Made by a program: the position numbers and the translations under genes
Assembly (NCBI GenBank): GCA_032128395.1
Contig: JAQBGV010000194.1
Location: 17,641-81,640 of the forward strand
Direction of reading: 5' to 3'
Source: JAQBGV01 sp032128395
GTDB taxonomy: Bacteria > Planctomycetota > UBA8108 > UBA1146
DNA length: 64,000 nt
Part shown: positions 52,978 to 61,939 of the stretch, one piece after another
How positions within the stretch are numbered: the stretch's first letter is position 1
Layout: each line of letters starts with the position of its first letter
Notes under the pieces: model-generated
What the model saw: the letters and a program-made list of their open reading frames with translations, nothing else
Database searches by the model: none
Told to the model about the DNA's origin: nothing

Positions 52978-54315
52978 TCACGCTCTTCGGAGGAGATCGA
53001 CCGGCGCGTGCCGGCTCGCCCGCCAGGCGGGTACCGCAGAGGCCGCGAGCGCCCCCACGAGAAGGATCGAGGCGCCTCCTGCGATCGTGCGCCACGGCCA
53101 GTCGATGGTCAGCAGGATGTTCGGATCGATCTTCACCCGTAGCCACGCGATCCCCATCCCGGTGAATACTCCGAGGACGATTCCCACTGCCGCGAGGATG
53201 ACCCCCTCCGCGATGAACTGCGAGAAGATGTCCGACCGTCGCGCCCCCTCCGCCAGGCGGAGAGCGATCTCCCGACGCCGTCGACTCCCGGCGAGGAGGA
53301 GCAGGTTGCCGACCACCGCGAGCCCGACCCCGGTCGACAGCCAGAAAAAAATGTCGTGGAGCGCCATGTACCCGTCGAGTTCTGGTCGGGAGAGGATCGA
53401 CCACGCCGCATTGCTGTAGATCAGCGGGGTGCGGCCGTGGCTGACGAGACACTCTTCGACCGCCAGCTCGATCTCGCCGATCCTCGCCGGGTCCGCGCGC
53501 AGGAAGATCCAGTCGAGGTGCTCTCCTTCGACGTGGGAGCGGTCGACGAACACCCCGCGACCGCTATCGAGGAACGGCACCGGTCTCGGCGACACCCCCA
53601 GGGTCTCCATCAACTCGTGAATCAGCGCGGTGAAGGTGCGATCCTCCTCGAGACCGAATCGGTCGACCCCGGCCGACGCGGATTGCGCCACGATCCCGAC
53701 GACCACCAGATCGCGACGAGCGGGTGCCCGGGGCTGCGGCTCGGCTCCGTTCGCAAGGATTTCGAGGCGGGCCGGGGCACGAGGACCGACCGACTGCCAG
53801 AGCCGGAGTCGCGCCCCCAACACGCCGTCGGGGAAGCTCGACTCCGGGAGGATCGCAGCGGCGAGCGAGCTCTCGAGCGCCACCTCCAGCGATCCGTCCT
53901 CGCGCTCGGCCACACCCGGCCAGCTCCCCTCGGCGAGGGAACGCCTGCTGAGGGAGAGATGACGGTCCCCGGCCCCGATCCACCAAGCGGGTTCCTCCCC
54001 CGGCCCGAGATCGAGGGGCTCGACCCGAAGTGCGGCGAGTCGCCCCTCGGGACCGATGATCTGCTGCAGGAGGAGAAGGTCCTCCTCGCGGGGCGCCGCT
54101 GCCCCCCCCTCTCCGGGGGAGGGCTCGATCTGAAGAAGATCGGTGCCGAGTTCACTCGCCCGTTCGAGCGCCTGTCGGCGGGAGCCGCCGATCACCGCAG
54201 CGGGGATCACCACGAGGGCGACCGCCCAGAGCATCCCCTGGGAGACCAGAAAGGTGCGAAAGGGGTGCCGAGCGCACTCCTCAGCGGCAATTCGCACGGC
54301 ACTCCTCGCCGACAT
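52978..54315 (-). CDS. FtsX/MacB-type ABC permease (first subunit)
   Basis: 445 residues. Helix at about 22-44 (FLVSQGMLWAVALVVIPAA), long periplasmic domain, then LSTGVGLAVVGNLLLLAG, the loop IALRLAEGARRSDIFSQ and two more helices, ending PAWRASRHAPVDLLRRA. First gene of the leftward transporter operon; GGAGGAG lies upstream of the ATG. Substrate unknown; MacB-like systems export lipoproteins, peptides or antibiotics. Confidence 0.85.
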   Translation of the reverse strand: MSARSAVRIAAEECARHPFRTFLVSQGMLWAVALVVIPAAVIGGSRRQALERASELGTDLLQIEPSPGEGGAAAPREEDLLLLQQIIGPEGRLAALRVEPLDLGPGEEPAWWIGAGDRHLSLSRRSLAEGSWPGVAEREDGSLEVALESSLAAAILPESSFPDGVLGARLRLWQSVGPRAPARLEILANGAEPQPRAPARRDLVVVGIVAQSASAGVDRFGLEEDRTFTALIHELMETLGVSPRPVPFLDSGRGVFVDRSHVEGEHLDWIFLRADPARIGEIELAVEECLVSHGRTPLIYSNAAWSILSRPELDGYMALHDIFFWLSTGVGLAVVGNLLLLAGSRRRREIALRLAEGARRSDIFSQFIAEGVILAAVGIVLGVFTGMGIAWLRVKIDPNILLTIDWPWRTIAGGASILLVGALAASAVPAWRASRHAPVDLLRRA

Positions 54316-54498
54316 TCGCTCACCCTTCTCCTCCGTGGCTGCGGTCCACAGGGACCGGGAATCCGCTCGACGTCGATCCGGGGGAAGGCTCTAATGTGCC
54401 GCTCGTACGCCATCCCCGGCGTTCAGCGTCGCTCCATTCCGGCTCCCCAACTGGCGCCGGCCATCGAATCCGAGTCTTCCGGGAGGGACAAGAGCACC

Positions 54499-55017
54499 GT
54501 GCTGCATCTCAACGAGATCGTACTTCGAATCTCAGAATCTTTCGCGAACCGACGGGGACTCTCTTCTCTCGCCCGCGTGCGATCGGTCGCCGGGGCCACC
54601 CTCGCGGCTCTCGCCGTGATTTCCCTCGGCTGCGCCGCGATGGGGCCTCCCGCCCCCTCGATCGACGTCATCCACGACCATCAACCGGACGATATCCCCA
54701 CCCCTCAGCGCTTCACCTTCGATGATGGCGAGCTCGCCTCGTTCGCCTACATCAAGTTCAAGGACGCCCCGCGACTCCCGATGCGCTCGATGAAGCTCAC
54801 CTACTGGGGAGACCGCCCGGTGAAGGAGATCGAGGCGTGGTATCTCCAACAGATGCCGCTCCACGGCTGGAAGCACATCGCGACCGATGGCTACGCCGAG
54901 ACGCACATTAGCTTCAGCAAGGGCCTCGAGCGTGCCGAGGTCTTCCTGAAGAGGACCCCGGACGAAAACGGCCGCTACTTCGTCACCCGCCTGATCATCG
55001 AGATCGGGGTGCGTTGA
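54499..55017 (+). CDS. Small lipoprotein of unknown function
   Basis: 172 residues from GTG 54499. A hydrophobic segment with lipobox (LAALAVISLGC) sits unusually far from the N-terminus, so the true start may be later (GTG 54577) or earlier (ATG 54394, which has the better ribosome site). Mature part: TFDDGELASFAYIKFKDAPR, then VKEIEAWYLQQMPLHGWKHI, a YxxxMPxxGW motif found in several small lipoproteins. No name assigned. Followed 31 bases later by an anchored TPR protein. Confidence 0.6.
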   Translation: MLHLNEIVLRISESFANRRGLSSLARVRSVAGATLAALAVISLGCAAMGPPAPSIDVIHDHQPDDIPTPQRFTFDDGELASFAYIKFKDAPRLPMRSMKLTYWGDRPVKEIEAWYLQQMPLHGWKHIATDGYAETHISFSKGLERAEVFLKRTPDENGRYFVTRLIIEIGVR

Positions 55018-55048
55018 AGGCTCCCGACGAGATTTCTAGGACGGACCG

Positions 55049-55870
55049 ATGGTGAAGACCCAGAGCAAGGGCCCCGGACAACCCGCCCCCTCCAAGCCGG
55101 AGGCTCTCGACGAGAAGATCACGCACCTCACCGAGGAGGTGGCGCGCACCGCGACTCGCTACAAGGTGCCGATCCTCGTCACGCTGGTAGCGGTTGTCGC
55201 GATCGTCGCGGTGACCAGCCTCATCTCGATCCTCTCCGATCAACAGGAATCGTCGTGGAGCGACCAGATCTATCTCCTATTCCAGCAGGAGCCCAGCCAG
55301 ATCCGGGTCGACGGCCCGAAGCTCGCCGAACAGCTGCGAGGGACGCGGATCGAACCCGCGTTCATCGTGCAATACGCGAGTTGGCGCTTCAATCAGGGCG
55401 AACCTGGGGATCGGGAAGAGGCGATCGCACTGCTCGAGCAGGCGAAGGGTCGCAACCCGGACAGCATCTTGATCGGCCTCGCTCTCGGCGAGTTCGAGCA
55501 AGTCGCAAACGCCTCCGAAGGGTTCGTGCTGCCACCGATCCCGGAACCGAACGTCGCACCGGGGGGAACCGCGGGGCTCTCCCCGAATTTTCCGGGATTG
55601 GGTACCGCGTTTCCACCGCCCCCGGTCGTGACCGCTCCCCCCGAAAGCTCTCGAGCGCCAGATCCACCACCTTCGAGTGCGGACGGCGACGAGAGCGGGG
55701 AGATAGACTCTGGGTCTGGCTCGGGCCAAGACCCGGAGGGCGGCGCGACGGTAGAGCCTCCCGCGGTGGGGTCGGGGAGCGAAGACAGCGGGAGTGGGGG
55801 CGAGGATGACGCGAATTCCGGAGAAACTCGCGACCCTCCCGTACCGGCAACCGGAGATGGTGAAGGCTAA
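55049..55870 (+). CDS. Membrane-anchored TPR-like protein with acidic tail
   Basis: 273 residues. Cytoplasmic N-terminus, one transmembrane helix at about 40-62 (ILVTLVAVVAIVAVTSLISI), a TPR-like helical region (about 90-150, REEAIALLEQAKGRNPDSIL), a proline-rich linker, and a Ser/Gly/Asp/Glu low-complexity tail (SGSGSGQDPEGG). The layout recalls YfgM/BamD-like periplasmic TPR proteins but no family is certain. Its 3' end overlaps rluD by 14 bases. Confidence 0.65.
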   Translation: MVKTQSKGPGQPAPSKPEALDEKITHLTEEVARTATRYKVPILVTLVAVVAIVAVTSLISILSDQQESSWSDQIYLLFQQEPSQIRVDGPKLAEQLRGTRIEPAFIVQYASWRFNQGEPGDREEAIALLEQAKGRNPDSILIGLALGEFEQVANASEGFVLPPIPEPNVAPGGTAGLSPNFPGLGTAFPPPPVVTAPPESSRAPDPPPSSADGDESGEIDSGSGSGQDPEGGATVEPPAVGSGSEDSGSGGEDDANSGETRDPPVPATGDGEG

Positions 55871-56945
55871 CCCGGGAGGGCGTGAGCGAACGCTCACCGT
55901 CGAGCACGCCGAGGCGGGTCATCGCCTCGATGTCTTCCTCCACGAGCGACTCCCGGAGCTCTCTCGCTCGGTTCTCAAGCGCCTCGTCGAACAGGGGCAC
56001 GTCCGCATCGCGGGACGCGCAGCGAAGCCGAGCCGACCCCTCCGCGCCGGTGAGACGGTCGAAATCTCGATCCCCCCTCCTCCCCCTCCCTTGCCGATCC
56101 CGGAGTCGTTCCCGCTCGATGTCATCCACGAAGACGCAGCGTTCCTCGTGATCCACAAGCCCGCGGGGCTGGTCGTCCACCCCGGAGCGGGAAACCTCCA
56201 CGGAGGTACTCTGGTCAATTCGCTGCTCGCCCACACCGATCAGCTCTCGCGGGAGGCAGGGGACTATCGCCCCGGGATCGTCCACCGACTCGATCGAGAG
56301 ACCTCGGGGCTGATGGTGATCGCGCGCCATGACGATGCGCATCGCCGCCTCGCCGCCCAGTTCAAGGCCCGCATGGTGCGCAAGGAGTACCTCGCCCTGG
56401 CGCACGGAGAACCCGTGTCGCTGGAAGGCAGAATCGAGGAGCCGATCGGCCGCTCGCTCGTCAACCGCAAGCGGATGGCCGTCAGACCCGATTCGGGGGG
56501 GAAGGCCGCCCTGACCCTCTGGCGAACGATCGGCTCGCTCGGTCGCTTCACCTGGTTCCGCTGCTTCCCGCACACCGGGAGGACGCACCAGATCCGTGTG
56601 CACCTCAAGACCATCGGGCACCCGATCGCCTGTGACTTCCACTACGGTCGCGAACGCTCGCTCACCCTCTCCGAGGCGCAGGGGCGCAAGCCGCAGGGGA
56701 AGGAGGAGCCGGTGCTCAGCCGGCACGCCCTCCACGCCTTCCGCCTCGAGTTCCGCCACCCCGATGACGGGCAACTCCTCCAGTTCGAGGCACCGCTCCC
56801 CGATGATCTCTCGGCGCTGTGGGAGCGGTCGACGATCGATCGTTCCTCGCTCGACAGTCCCGCCCCGCCGCCTCCGACCGACGGGCACTTCGATCTCGGA
56901 AGCGACCCCCTCGCCCGGCTCGCTGGAGAGGAGGGGAAAGCGTGA
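55857..56945 (+). CDS. rluD: RluD-type 23S rRNA pseudouridine synthase
   Basis: 362 residues. S4 RNA-binding domain (about 20-80, HRLDVFLHERLPELSRSVLK), then the RluA-family core with DVIHEDAAFLVIHKPAGLVVHP, catalytic Asp in IVHRLDRETSGLMV, and PHTGRTHQIRVHL. The C-terminal tail (ALWERSTIDRSSLDS onward) is an extension. ATG 55857 chosen as it lies just before the S4 domain, overlapping the preceding gene. Its stop overlaps the DUF455 start (GTGA). Confidence 0.93.
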   Translation: MVKANPGGRERTLTVEHAEAGHRLDVFLHERLPELSRSVLKRLVEQGHVRIAGRAAKPSRPLRAGETVEISIPPPPPPLPIPESFPLDVIHEDAAFLVIHKPAGLVVHPGAGNLHGGTLVNSLLAHTDQLSREAGDYRPGIVHRLDRETSGLMVIARHDDAHRRLAAQFKARMVRKEYLALAHGEPVSLEGRIEEPIGRSLVNRKRMAVRPDSGGKAALTLWRTIGSLGRFTWFRCFPHTGRTHQIRVHLKTIGHPIACDFHYGRERSLTLSEAQGRKPQGKEEPVLSRHALHAFRLEFRHPDDGQLLQFEAPLPDDLSALWERSTIDRSSLDSPAPPPPTDGHFDLGSDPLARLAGEEGKA

Positions 56946-57763
56946 ACACCGTGCGCCGGTTCGCGGAGAGGGTCATCCTCTCACCCGAGCTCGGGGAGAA
57001 GCTCGCCCCCCCGCCGCGCGATCTCGTGGATGATGACCGCGGCGACGGTATCGCACCGGCCGCTCCCGTACGATCCCCGGAGCTCACCATCGTGTCCGGC
57101 CGCGAAGCGAAGGTGCCGGCCCTCGGCGGCTTCTCCGACCCCGAACAACGGCGGCGGATCATCCACTCCCTCGCGAATCACGAACTCCAGGCGACCGAGT
57201 TGTTCGCGCGGGCGTTGCTCGCGTTCCCCGATGCACCGGCGGAACTCCGGGGCGACCTCCTCTCCGTCCTGCGCGAGGAACAAGTGCACACCCGTCTCCA
57301 CGTGCGCCGACTCGAAGCGCTGGGGGGGCGCTTCGGGGCCTATCCGGTGAGCGGGTATTTCTGGAACCGGACCGTCGCAGCGAACACCCCCGCCGAGTTC
57401 CTCGCGGCGATGTCGCTCACCTTCGAGAACGCAAACCTCGACCACGCCGCCGAGATCGCATTGGTGGCGCGGCAGCACGGCGACGAAGAGACCGCCCGGA
57501 TCCTCGATCGGATCGGAGCGGACGAGGTCCGACACGTCGCACTCGGCCGCCACTGGCTCGAGCAGCTGGCCGATCCCGGGGAGACTCTCTGGGAGTCCTA
57601 TCAGCGAAACCTCCTCTGGCCGCTGCATCCGGGTCGGGCCCGGGGTACCGATTTCCGGCCCGACCCGCGGCGCGCCGCGGGTCTCGACGAGGAGTTCATC
57701 GCGGGGCTCGCCGCCTCCCCGAGAGATGCGTTGCCGACCCGACGCGGGGAGGGATCCTCTTGA
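56942..57763 (+). CDS. DUF455-family ferritin-like protein
   Basis: 273 residues. Ferritin-like four-helix bundle with repeated metal-ligand candidates: NHELQATELFARALLAFPDA, LREEQVHTRLHVRRL, SLTFENANLDHAAEIALVA and GADEVRHVALG. DUF455 proteins are probable di-iron enzymes related to MiaE-type tRNA hydroxylases, but their substrate is not established to my knowledge. GTG 56942 overlaps the rluD stop and its own stop overlaps the next gene (TTGA). Confidence 0.85.
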   Translation: MNTVRRFAERVILSPELGEKLAPPPRDLVDDDRGDGIAPAAPVRSPELTIVSGREAKVPALGGFSDPEQRRRIIHSLANHELQATELFARALLAFPDAPAELRGDLLSVLREEQVHTRLHVRRLEALGGRFGAYPVSGYFWNRTVAANTPAEFLAAMSLTFENANLDHAAEIALVARQHGDEETARILDRIGADEVRHVALGRHWLEQLADPGETLWESYQRNLLWPLHPGRARGTDFRPDPRRAAGLDEEFIAGLAASPRDALPTRRGEGSS

Positions 57764-58920
57764 GCTTCCGGCGCATCGTCGCGAACCTGGACTTCGAGCG
57801 GACGATCGCCCCCGGTGAGGGGCGCCCCGTGCGACCTCTGCGCCCGGACGCGGCACGGACCGCAACCCTCCTCGGGACCTTGATGCGCGTCTTCGGAGTC
57901 GCGGGGGATCGGCTCTGGCTCCCCGGTGCCCTCCCACCCCATCGAGTCGCCGACGTGGAGGGAATCACAACTCCTCCGTTCGAGAGTGGTGAACTCCGCC
58001 AGCTCGAACCCGCGATGGGTTGGCTCGCATGGGGAGAGACGGAGGCGGTCGCTGCGATGCGCTCCCGCGATCACGGGGATCCTTTGCACGGAGACGACCC
58101 CTCGTCATCTCCACTCTGGATGCGCGTTTGGAATCTCCCTCGATCGATGCCTGCGGTCAGCCGCCATGTTCACCACCGACACACGCATACCGTCCTCGCG
58201 CGCGAGCTCGGACTCGATCTTCCCGGGCAGCGTTGGATCGACTCCGTCGAGACCCTCGAGGAACACCTCGCGGCGGGGGGCGCAGAGACCTCTCCGGGGG
58301 AGCGCTGGATCCTCAAGCCCCCGTTCTCGGCGGCGGGGCGGGACTGGGTGCGCGCAGAGGGGCACACATTGCTCCCCGCAATCCGGTCCCAGATCGAGCG
58401 GACCCTCGAGGAAGGAGGATCGTTCCTCTTCGAGCCGCTCCTCGAGCGGATCCGAGACATCGGGATCACCCTCAGCATCAGCGACTACGGGGTCGAAGTG
58501 ATTGGACGCCACGAACTCGAGACCGGGACCAGCGGTCGCTTCCGGGCGGTGCACATCCGGGGTGCTGCCTCCGAGGAACCCGAGGACCGGTTCCCGGGAG
58601 ATGCGGTCAAGGCTGCTCTTCGGATCGGCGAACGCTTGATCGCGCTCGGCTTCCGCGGACCGTGTGGGATCGACTCCTGGCTCGCAAAGACCGCGGATGG
58701 GAAGCACCACGCTCAGCTTTTCGGCGAGATCAACGCCCGACTCACGTTCGGCTGGCTCGCCCAGGCGTGGCGGGATCGGCTCGCTCAGCTGGGAAGGATC
58801 GACCCGGAGGGGGACTTGTCGCTCCAGACCAGCACCGAAAAGGCCCCACCTCGCGACTCGATCCCCCTGGTGACCCCCGGGGAACACGATCCCCTGGCGG
58901 CCTGGCTCGAATTCTCGTGA
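57760..58920 (+). CDS. ATP-grasp-like enzyme
   Basis: 386 residues from TTG 57760, whose stop-start overlap is TTGA and which follows GGGAGGGAT. ATP-grasp traits: RWILKPPFSAAGRDWV, GSFLFEPLLERIRDIGI and the Mg-binding GEINARLTFG at the C-terminal end of the core. Such enzymes make peptide-like bonds with carboxyl-phosphate intermediates. N-terminal part (about 1-120) is unfamiliar. Coupled to rluD and DUF455, suggesting a common substrate or pathway. Confidence 0.7.
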   Translation: MSFRRIVANLDFERTIAPGEGRPVRPLRPDAARTATLLGTLMRVFGVAGDRLWLPGALPPHRVADVEGITTPPFESGELRQLEPAMGWLAWGETEAVAAMRSRDHGDPLHGDDPSSSPLWMRVWNLPRSMPAVSRHVHHRHTHTVLARELGLDLPGQRWIDSVETLEEHLAAGGAETSPGERWILKPPFSAAGRDWVRAEGHTLLPAIRSQIERTLEEGGSFLFEPLLERIRDIGITLSISDYGVEVIGRHELETGTSGRFRAVHIRGAASEEPEDRFPGDAVKAALRIGERLIALGFRGPCGIDSWLAKTADGKHHAQLFGEINARLTFGWLAQAWRDRLAQLGRIDPEGDLSLQTSTEKAPPRDSIPLVTPGEHDPLAAWLEFS

Positions 58921-58969
58921 TCTGACTCGGAAGTCCGCACCATTTTGCAGTGTGCACTTCCGAGTCAGA
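58921..58969. repeat. Long perfect inverted repeat directly after the ATP-grasp stop
   Basis: TCTGACTCGGAAGT and ACTTCCGAGTCAGA, 14-base perfect arms, with an inner GCAC/GTGC pair and an 11-base loop. It begins immediately after the TGA stop. No T-tract follows, so it may terminate differently or be a palindromic mobile repeat. A second G-rich hairpin lies 20 bases on. Confidence 0.75.
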
Positions 58970-58988
58970 CCCCTCGATGCTGTGGAAA

Positions 58989-59023
58989 CCCCCACCCTGT
59001 CCCTCCCCCTTGGGGGTGGGGGG
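58989..59023. terminator. C-rich/G-rich hairpin
   Basis: CCCCCACC (58989-58996) pairs with GGTGGGGG (59015-59022) around a C-rich loop that can itself pair CCCCC with GGGGG. With the inverted repeat just before, it makes a strong structured block between the ATP-grasp and cyclic-nucleotide-binding genes. Confidence 0.4.
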
Positions 59024-59117
59024 ACTTGCGCTTGCGGGCTGGTCGGGGACCCGGTAGTTTCCGATCTACTCTCCGCTTTTCTCCCTAGCCTAGTCCATGA
59101 CCGGGATGGAGTTCGGC

Positions 59118-59558
59118 ATGTCCACCGACTACGTCGAGAAGTTCGATCAGGTGCCCCTCTTCGTGGGGCTGGAGATGCTCGAGATTCGTGAACTCCTGAA
59201 GATCACCGAAGGCATCCAGGTCAAGAAGGGCGATCTGGTCGTCCGCCAGGACACCCCCGGAGATGGCTTCTACGTGATCGGCGCCGGAAAGTTCGAAGTG
59301 CTGAAGGCCGGGAACAGTGACAAGGTCCTCGCCCGGCTCGAGATGCTCTCCTCGTTCGGGGAGATGTCGCTCGTCACTGACGACAACCGCTCCGCCTCGG
59401 TGCTGTGTGTCGAAGAGGGCCGGCTGACAAAGTTTCCCAAAGCCGGTTTCGAGAAGCTCCTCGAGGCGGGAAGCCTCCCCGCCTACAAGGTCGTGCGGAA
59501 CATGTGCCGCCTGCTCGCCCGGCGCCTCGCGGGCATGGATGAGAGAATGGTGGGCTAG
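59118..59558 (+). CDS. Stand-alone cyclic nucleotide-binding domain protein
   Basis: 146 residues. CNB/CAP effector fold: FVGLEMLEIRELLKI, VKKGDLVVRQDTPGDGFYVI, phosphate-binding-cassette-like FGEMSLVTDDNRSASVLCVE, and a C-terminal helix. No DNA-binding helix-turn-helix follows, so it may sense a nucleotide and act through protein contact. The usual cassette Arg appears as NRSAS. ATG 59118 behind GGAG is chosen; ATG 59097 and 59106 are alternatives. Confidence 0.88.
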   Translation: MSTDYVEKFDQVPLFVGLEMLEIRELLKITEGIQVKKGDLVVRQDTPGDGFYVIGAGKFEVLKAGNSDKVLARLEMLSSFGEMSLVTDDNRSASVLCVEEGRLTKFPKAGFEKLLEAGSLPAYKVVRNMCRLLARRLAGMDERMVG

Positions 59559-59677
59559 GCGAGCAGCCCGTTCGACTCCACTTTCACTCCCTCCGTCCGG
59601 AACCAGTCCAGGCCTTGTTCCCGCTGATCCTGCGGACCGATCCGGCGGTCGATTTCTGGGAATTCGGCTCCGGCCCA

Positions 59678-59747
59678 GTCCCGGGTACGGGATCCCGGGT
59701 ACGGGGTCCCGGGTCCGTCATTCCGGGTACGGGGTCTGGGCCGTCGA
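59678..59747. repeat. 14-base tandem repeat, five imperfect units
   Basis: Units such as GTCCCGGGTACGGG and ATCCCGGGTACGGG repeat at 59678, 59692, 59706, 59720 and 59734. The period is not a multiple of three, so it is not coding. It fills much of the 279-base gap before the zinc-ribbon gene and otherwise contains no recognisable feature. Confidence 0.85.
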
Positions 59748-59837
59748 TCCCGATGTCCCCAGGAATCCTCAATATCACTCCACAGCGAGCCGATCACGAA
59801 GGAGGAAGCGACCCCCTGTCGATGAAGCGGAGGAGCC

Positions 59838-60014
59838 GTGGACGACCACGCCTGCGATCGGTGTTTCGAGCGAGAACAGATCCCAACCCACCAGATGGTG
59901 AAATTCGACGACCGCGTGCAGTTCCTCTGTCGCGGTTGTTGGGAAGAGTTCAGGCGCTGGTTCCACTGGGGCTCCGCCCACCGGGACTCCTCCCACCAAC
60001 TCGAGCTGTTCTAG
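59838..60014 (+). CDS. 58-residue zinc-ribbon protein
   Basis: Begins at GTG 59838 behind a strong GGAGGAG site and ends at TAG 60012-60014. Cysteines C6/C9 (HACDRCFERE) and C31/C34 (QFLCRGCWEEF) form a four-Cys zinc ribbon, followed by a Trp-rich helix (FRRWFHWGSA). Too short for usual gene callers. No family name is known to me. The Ig/TPR gene starts 9 bases after its stop, so the two are likely one transcript. Confidence 0.75.
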   Translation: MDDHACDRCFEREQIPTHQMVKFDDRVQFLCRGCWEEFRRWFHWGSAHRDSSHQLELF

Positions 60015-60022
60015 AACCGCGA

Positions 60023-61747
60023 ATGCACTCCCATCCGATCGCACTCGCCGTCGCACTCCTGGTGACGCTCCTCCCGGATGAGGGTCGCGCGCAAGATGCG
60101 ATTTCGCTGCGCACCCGCTCGGTGGAGATTCCGGTCGAGACCGAATCGATCGGCGCGGCGGCGATCGAGGGAGTCATGCTCTGGGTGACCCGCGACGACG
60201 GCGGCACCTGGCAGCCCCACCCGAGGATCCACCACGGCGCGGGTCCGATCCGCTACGAAGCTCCCGAGGACGGACGCTACGGTTTCCGCATGGTCGCGCG
60301 CGATCGCGCCGGGCGGATCCAAGAACCTCCTCAGCCGGGTGATCTTCCCGACGCTACGTGCGTGATCGACACCACTCCTCCTCTGCTCGAACTCCTCTCT
60401 CCCGAGCCGGGAGACCGAGTCTACGCGGGGAGCGAGCTGGTGATCCGCTGGTCGGCGAGCGACGTCCTTCTCGACGAGCTGCCGATCGAGATCGAGGTGC
60501 GGCGTTCGCCGTCGCATCCCTGGTCCTCGATCCTCGAAGAGCGTCGATTCCCCGCCGAAGGTCAAACCCAGTGGTGGCCGCCGTACGTCGATGGGGTCTT
60601 TCAGCTCCGAGTCATCGCGACCGACCGGGTGGGGAATCGGAGCGAACGGATCCTCGATCGTCCGATCGAGGTGGTCCCCTTCGATGCGTTCCGCGAATCC
60701 TCGTTGCTCGCGGCGGAGACAACGACGCGGTTCCACCGTTTTCCCGTCTTCTACCGATCTCCCCGGTTCCGCCCGGACGAAATTGGAAGGGTGGAGATCT
60801 GGCTGCGGCGTGGTTTCGGCTCGTGGTCCGTACGACTGGACCCCGATCGACGCTCCCCGTACCACTTCGTCGCCGAGGAAGAGGGCGAACACGACTTGTA
60901 CGTGCGCGCCGTCGATCGCAACGGTGTCGAGGATCGCCCCGCTCCGGAGTCGGACACCCCGGGCGATCTGAGAATCCTCGTCGACACCCTTCCCCCCCTC
61001 GTCGAACTGCAGATCGAAGATGGCGCGTCGTTCCGGGTGCACCGGGGTGGCGATCCCATCGCACTCCGCTATCGCATCGATGAAACGGATCCTTCCTCGC
61101 ACGGCGCGCGGATCGAGGCGTCCCTCGACGGCGGCGTCAGCTGGCGGGGAGTGGCGGAGATCGAGGACTCGGCGGCGGGAGAGGGCCTGCTCGAGTGGAC
61201 TCCCCCGATGATCGAGACCGATGAGCTCTCTCTGCGCATCGTCGCGCGTGACCGGGCGGGAAACCGTGCGGTGCGCCTCGCGCCCACTCGACTCCGATTG
61301 ATCAACCCGCGGGCGGATCGGGAGGATCTGGTCGCGCGTCACCATCGGCGCGCCCTCGTCCTCGCCGATCGGGGAGACCTCCACTCCCTCGAACAAGCCC
61401 GCGAGGAACTCCTGCTCGTCCTCGAGGTGGCCCCGGAGGAGGCGACCGTCTGGCACGACCGCGGTGTGCTCGAGACCCGGCTCGCGGAACACGCGGCCGC
61501 CCTCAAGTCGTATCGACGCGCTCTCGACCTCCGCCCTGGGGATCTGCACCTCACGTTCAGTCTGGTCCAGGGACACCTGAACTTGCATCGAGTCGCCCCC
61601 GACCGCGAAGCGGCAGAGGCGGAAGGCTCCTCGCTCGAGACCGCTCGGGTGCTCCTCCGCAGCATCGACAAGGTCAGTATTTACGAGGACCCCAATTTCC
61701 GCGAACTCTTGCAGCGGTACCGCCTGCTCGAAGACGGATTGAGATGA
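60023..61747 (+). CDS. Exported protein with Ig-like repeats and a TPR tail
   Basis: 574 residues. Signal peptide (PIALAVALLVTLLPDEGRAQ). Residues about 25-430 are strand-rich repeats of the bacterial Ig type, with FRMVARDRAGR, LRVIATDRVGN, LYVRAVDRNG and LRIVARDRAGN recurring at domain ends. Residues about 430-560 are helical, TPR-like (ARHHRRALVLADRGDL, LKSYRRALDLRPGDLHL). Probably envelope-located and protein-binding. No enzyme motif. Confidence 0.75.
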   Translation: MHSHPIALAVALLVTLLPDEGRAQDAISLRTRSVEIPVETESIGAAAIEGVMLWVTRDDGGTWQPHPRIHHGAGPIRYEAPEDGRYGFRMVARDRAGRIQEPPQPGDLPDATCVIDTTPPLLELLSPEPGDRVYAGSELVIRWSASDVLLDELPIEIEVRRSPSHPWSSILEERRFPAEGQTQWWPPYVDGVFQLRVIATDRVGNRSERILDRPIEVVPFDAFRESSLLAAETTTRFHRFPVFYRSPRFRPDEIGRVEIWLRRGFGSWSVRLDPDRRSPYHFVAEEEGEHDLYVRAVDRNGVEDRPAPESDTPGDLRILVDTLPPLVELQIEDGASFRVHRGGDPIALRYRIDETDPSSHGARIEASLDGGVSWRGVAEIEDSAAGEGLLEWTPPMIETDELSLRIVARDRAGNRAVRLAPTRLRLINPRADREDLVARHHRRALVLADRGDLHSLEQAREELLLVLEVAPEEATVWHDRGVLETRLAEHAAALKSYRRALDLRPGDLHLTFSLVQGHLNLHRVAPDREAAEAEGSSLETARVLLRSIDKVSIYEDPNFRELLQRYRLLEDGLR

Positions 61748-61939
61748 GCGGGCCCGGCCTCCGATGAGGTCCCGTCTGGTGCGTTGCGGGATTTTCTTCG
61801 ACCCTCGGTGGGCTCAATCGCGGCTAGATTCGTGCTTCGCAGGGGAGAGCACTTGCCGCGGGTGCCCCCTCTGCGGATGATGACCCTTGTGGTCGAGCGC
61901 CCGCTACGCCCGGGTGACCCTCGATCCGCGAGGTGAGCG

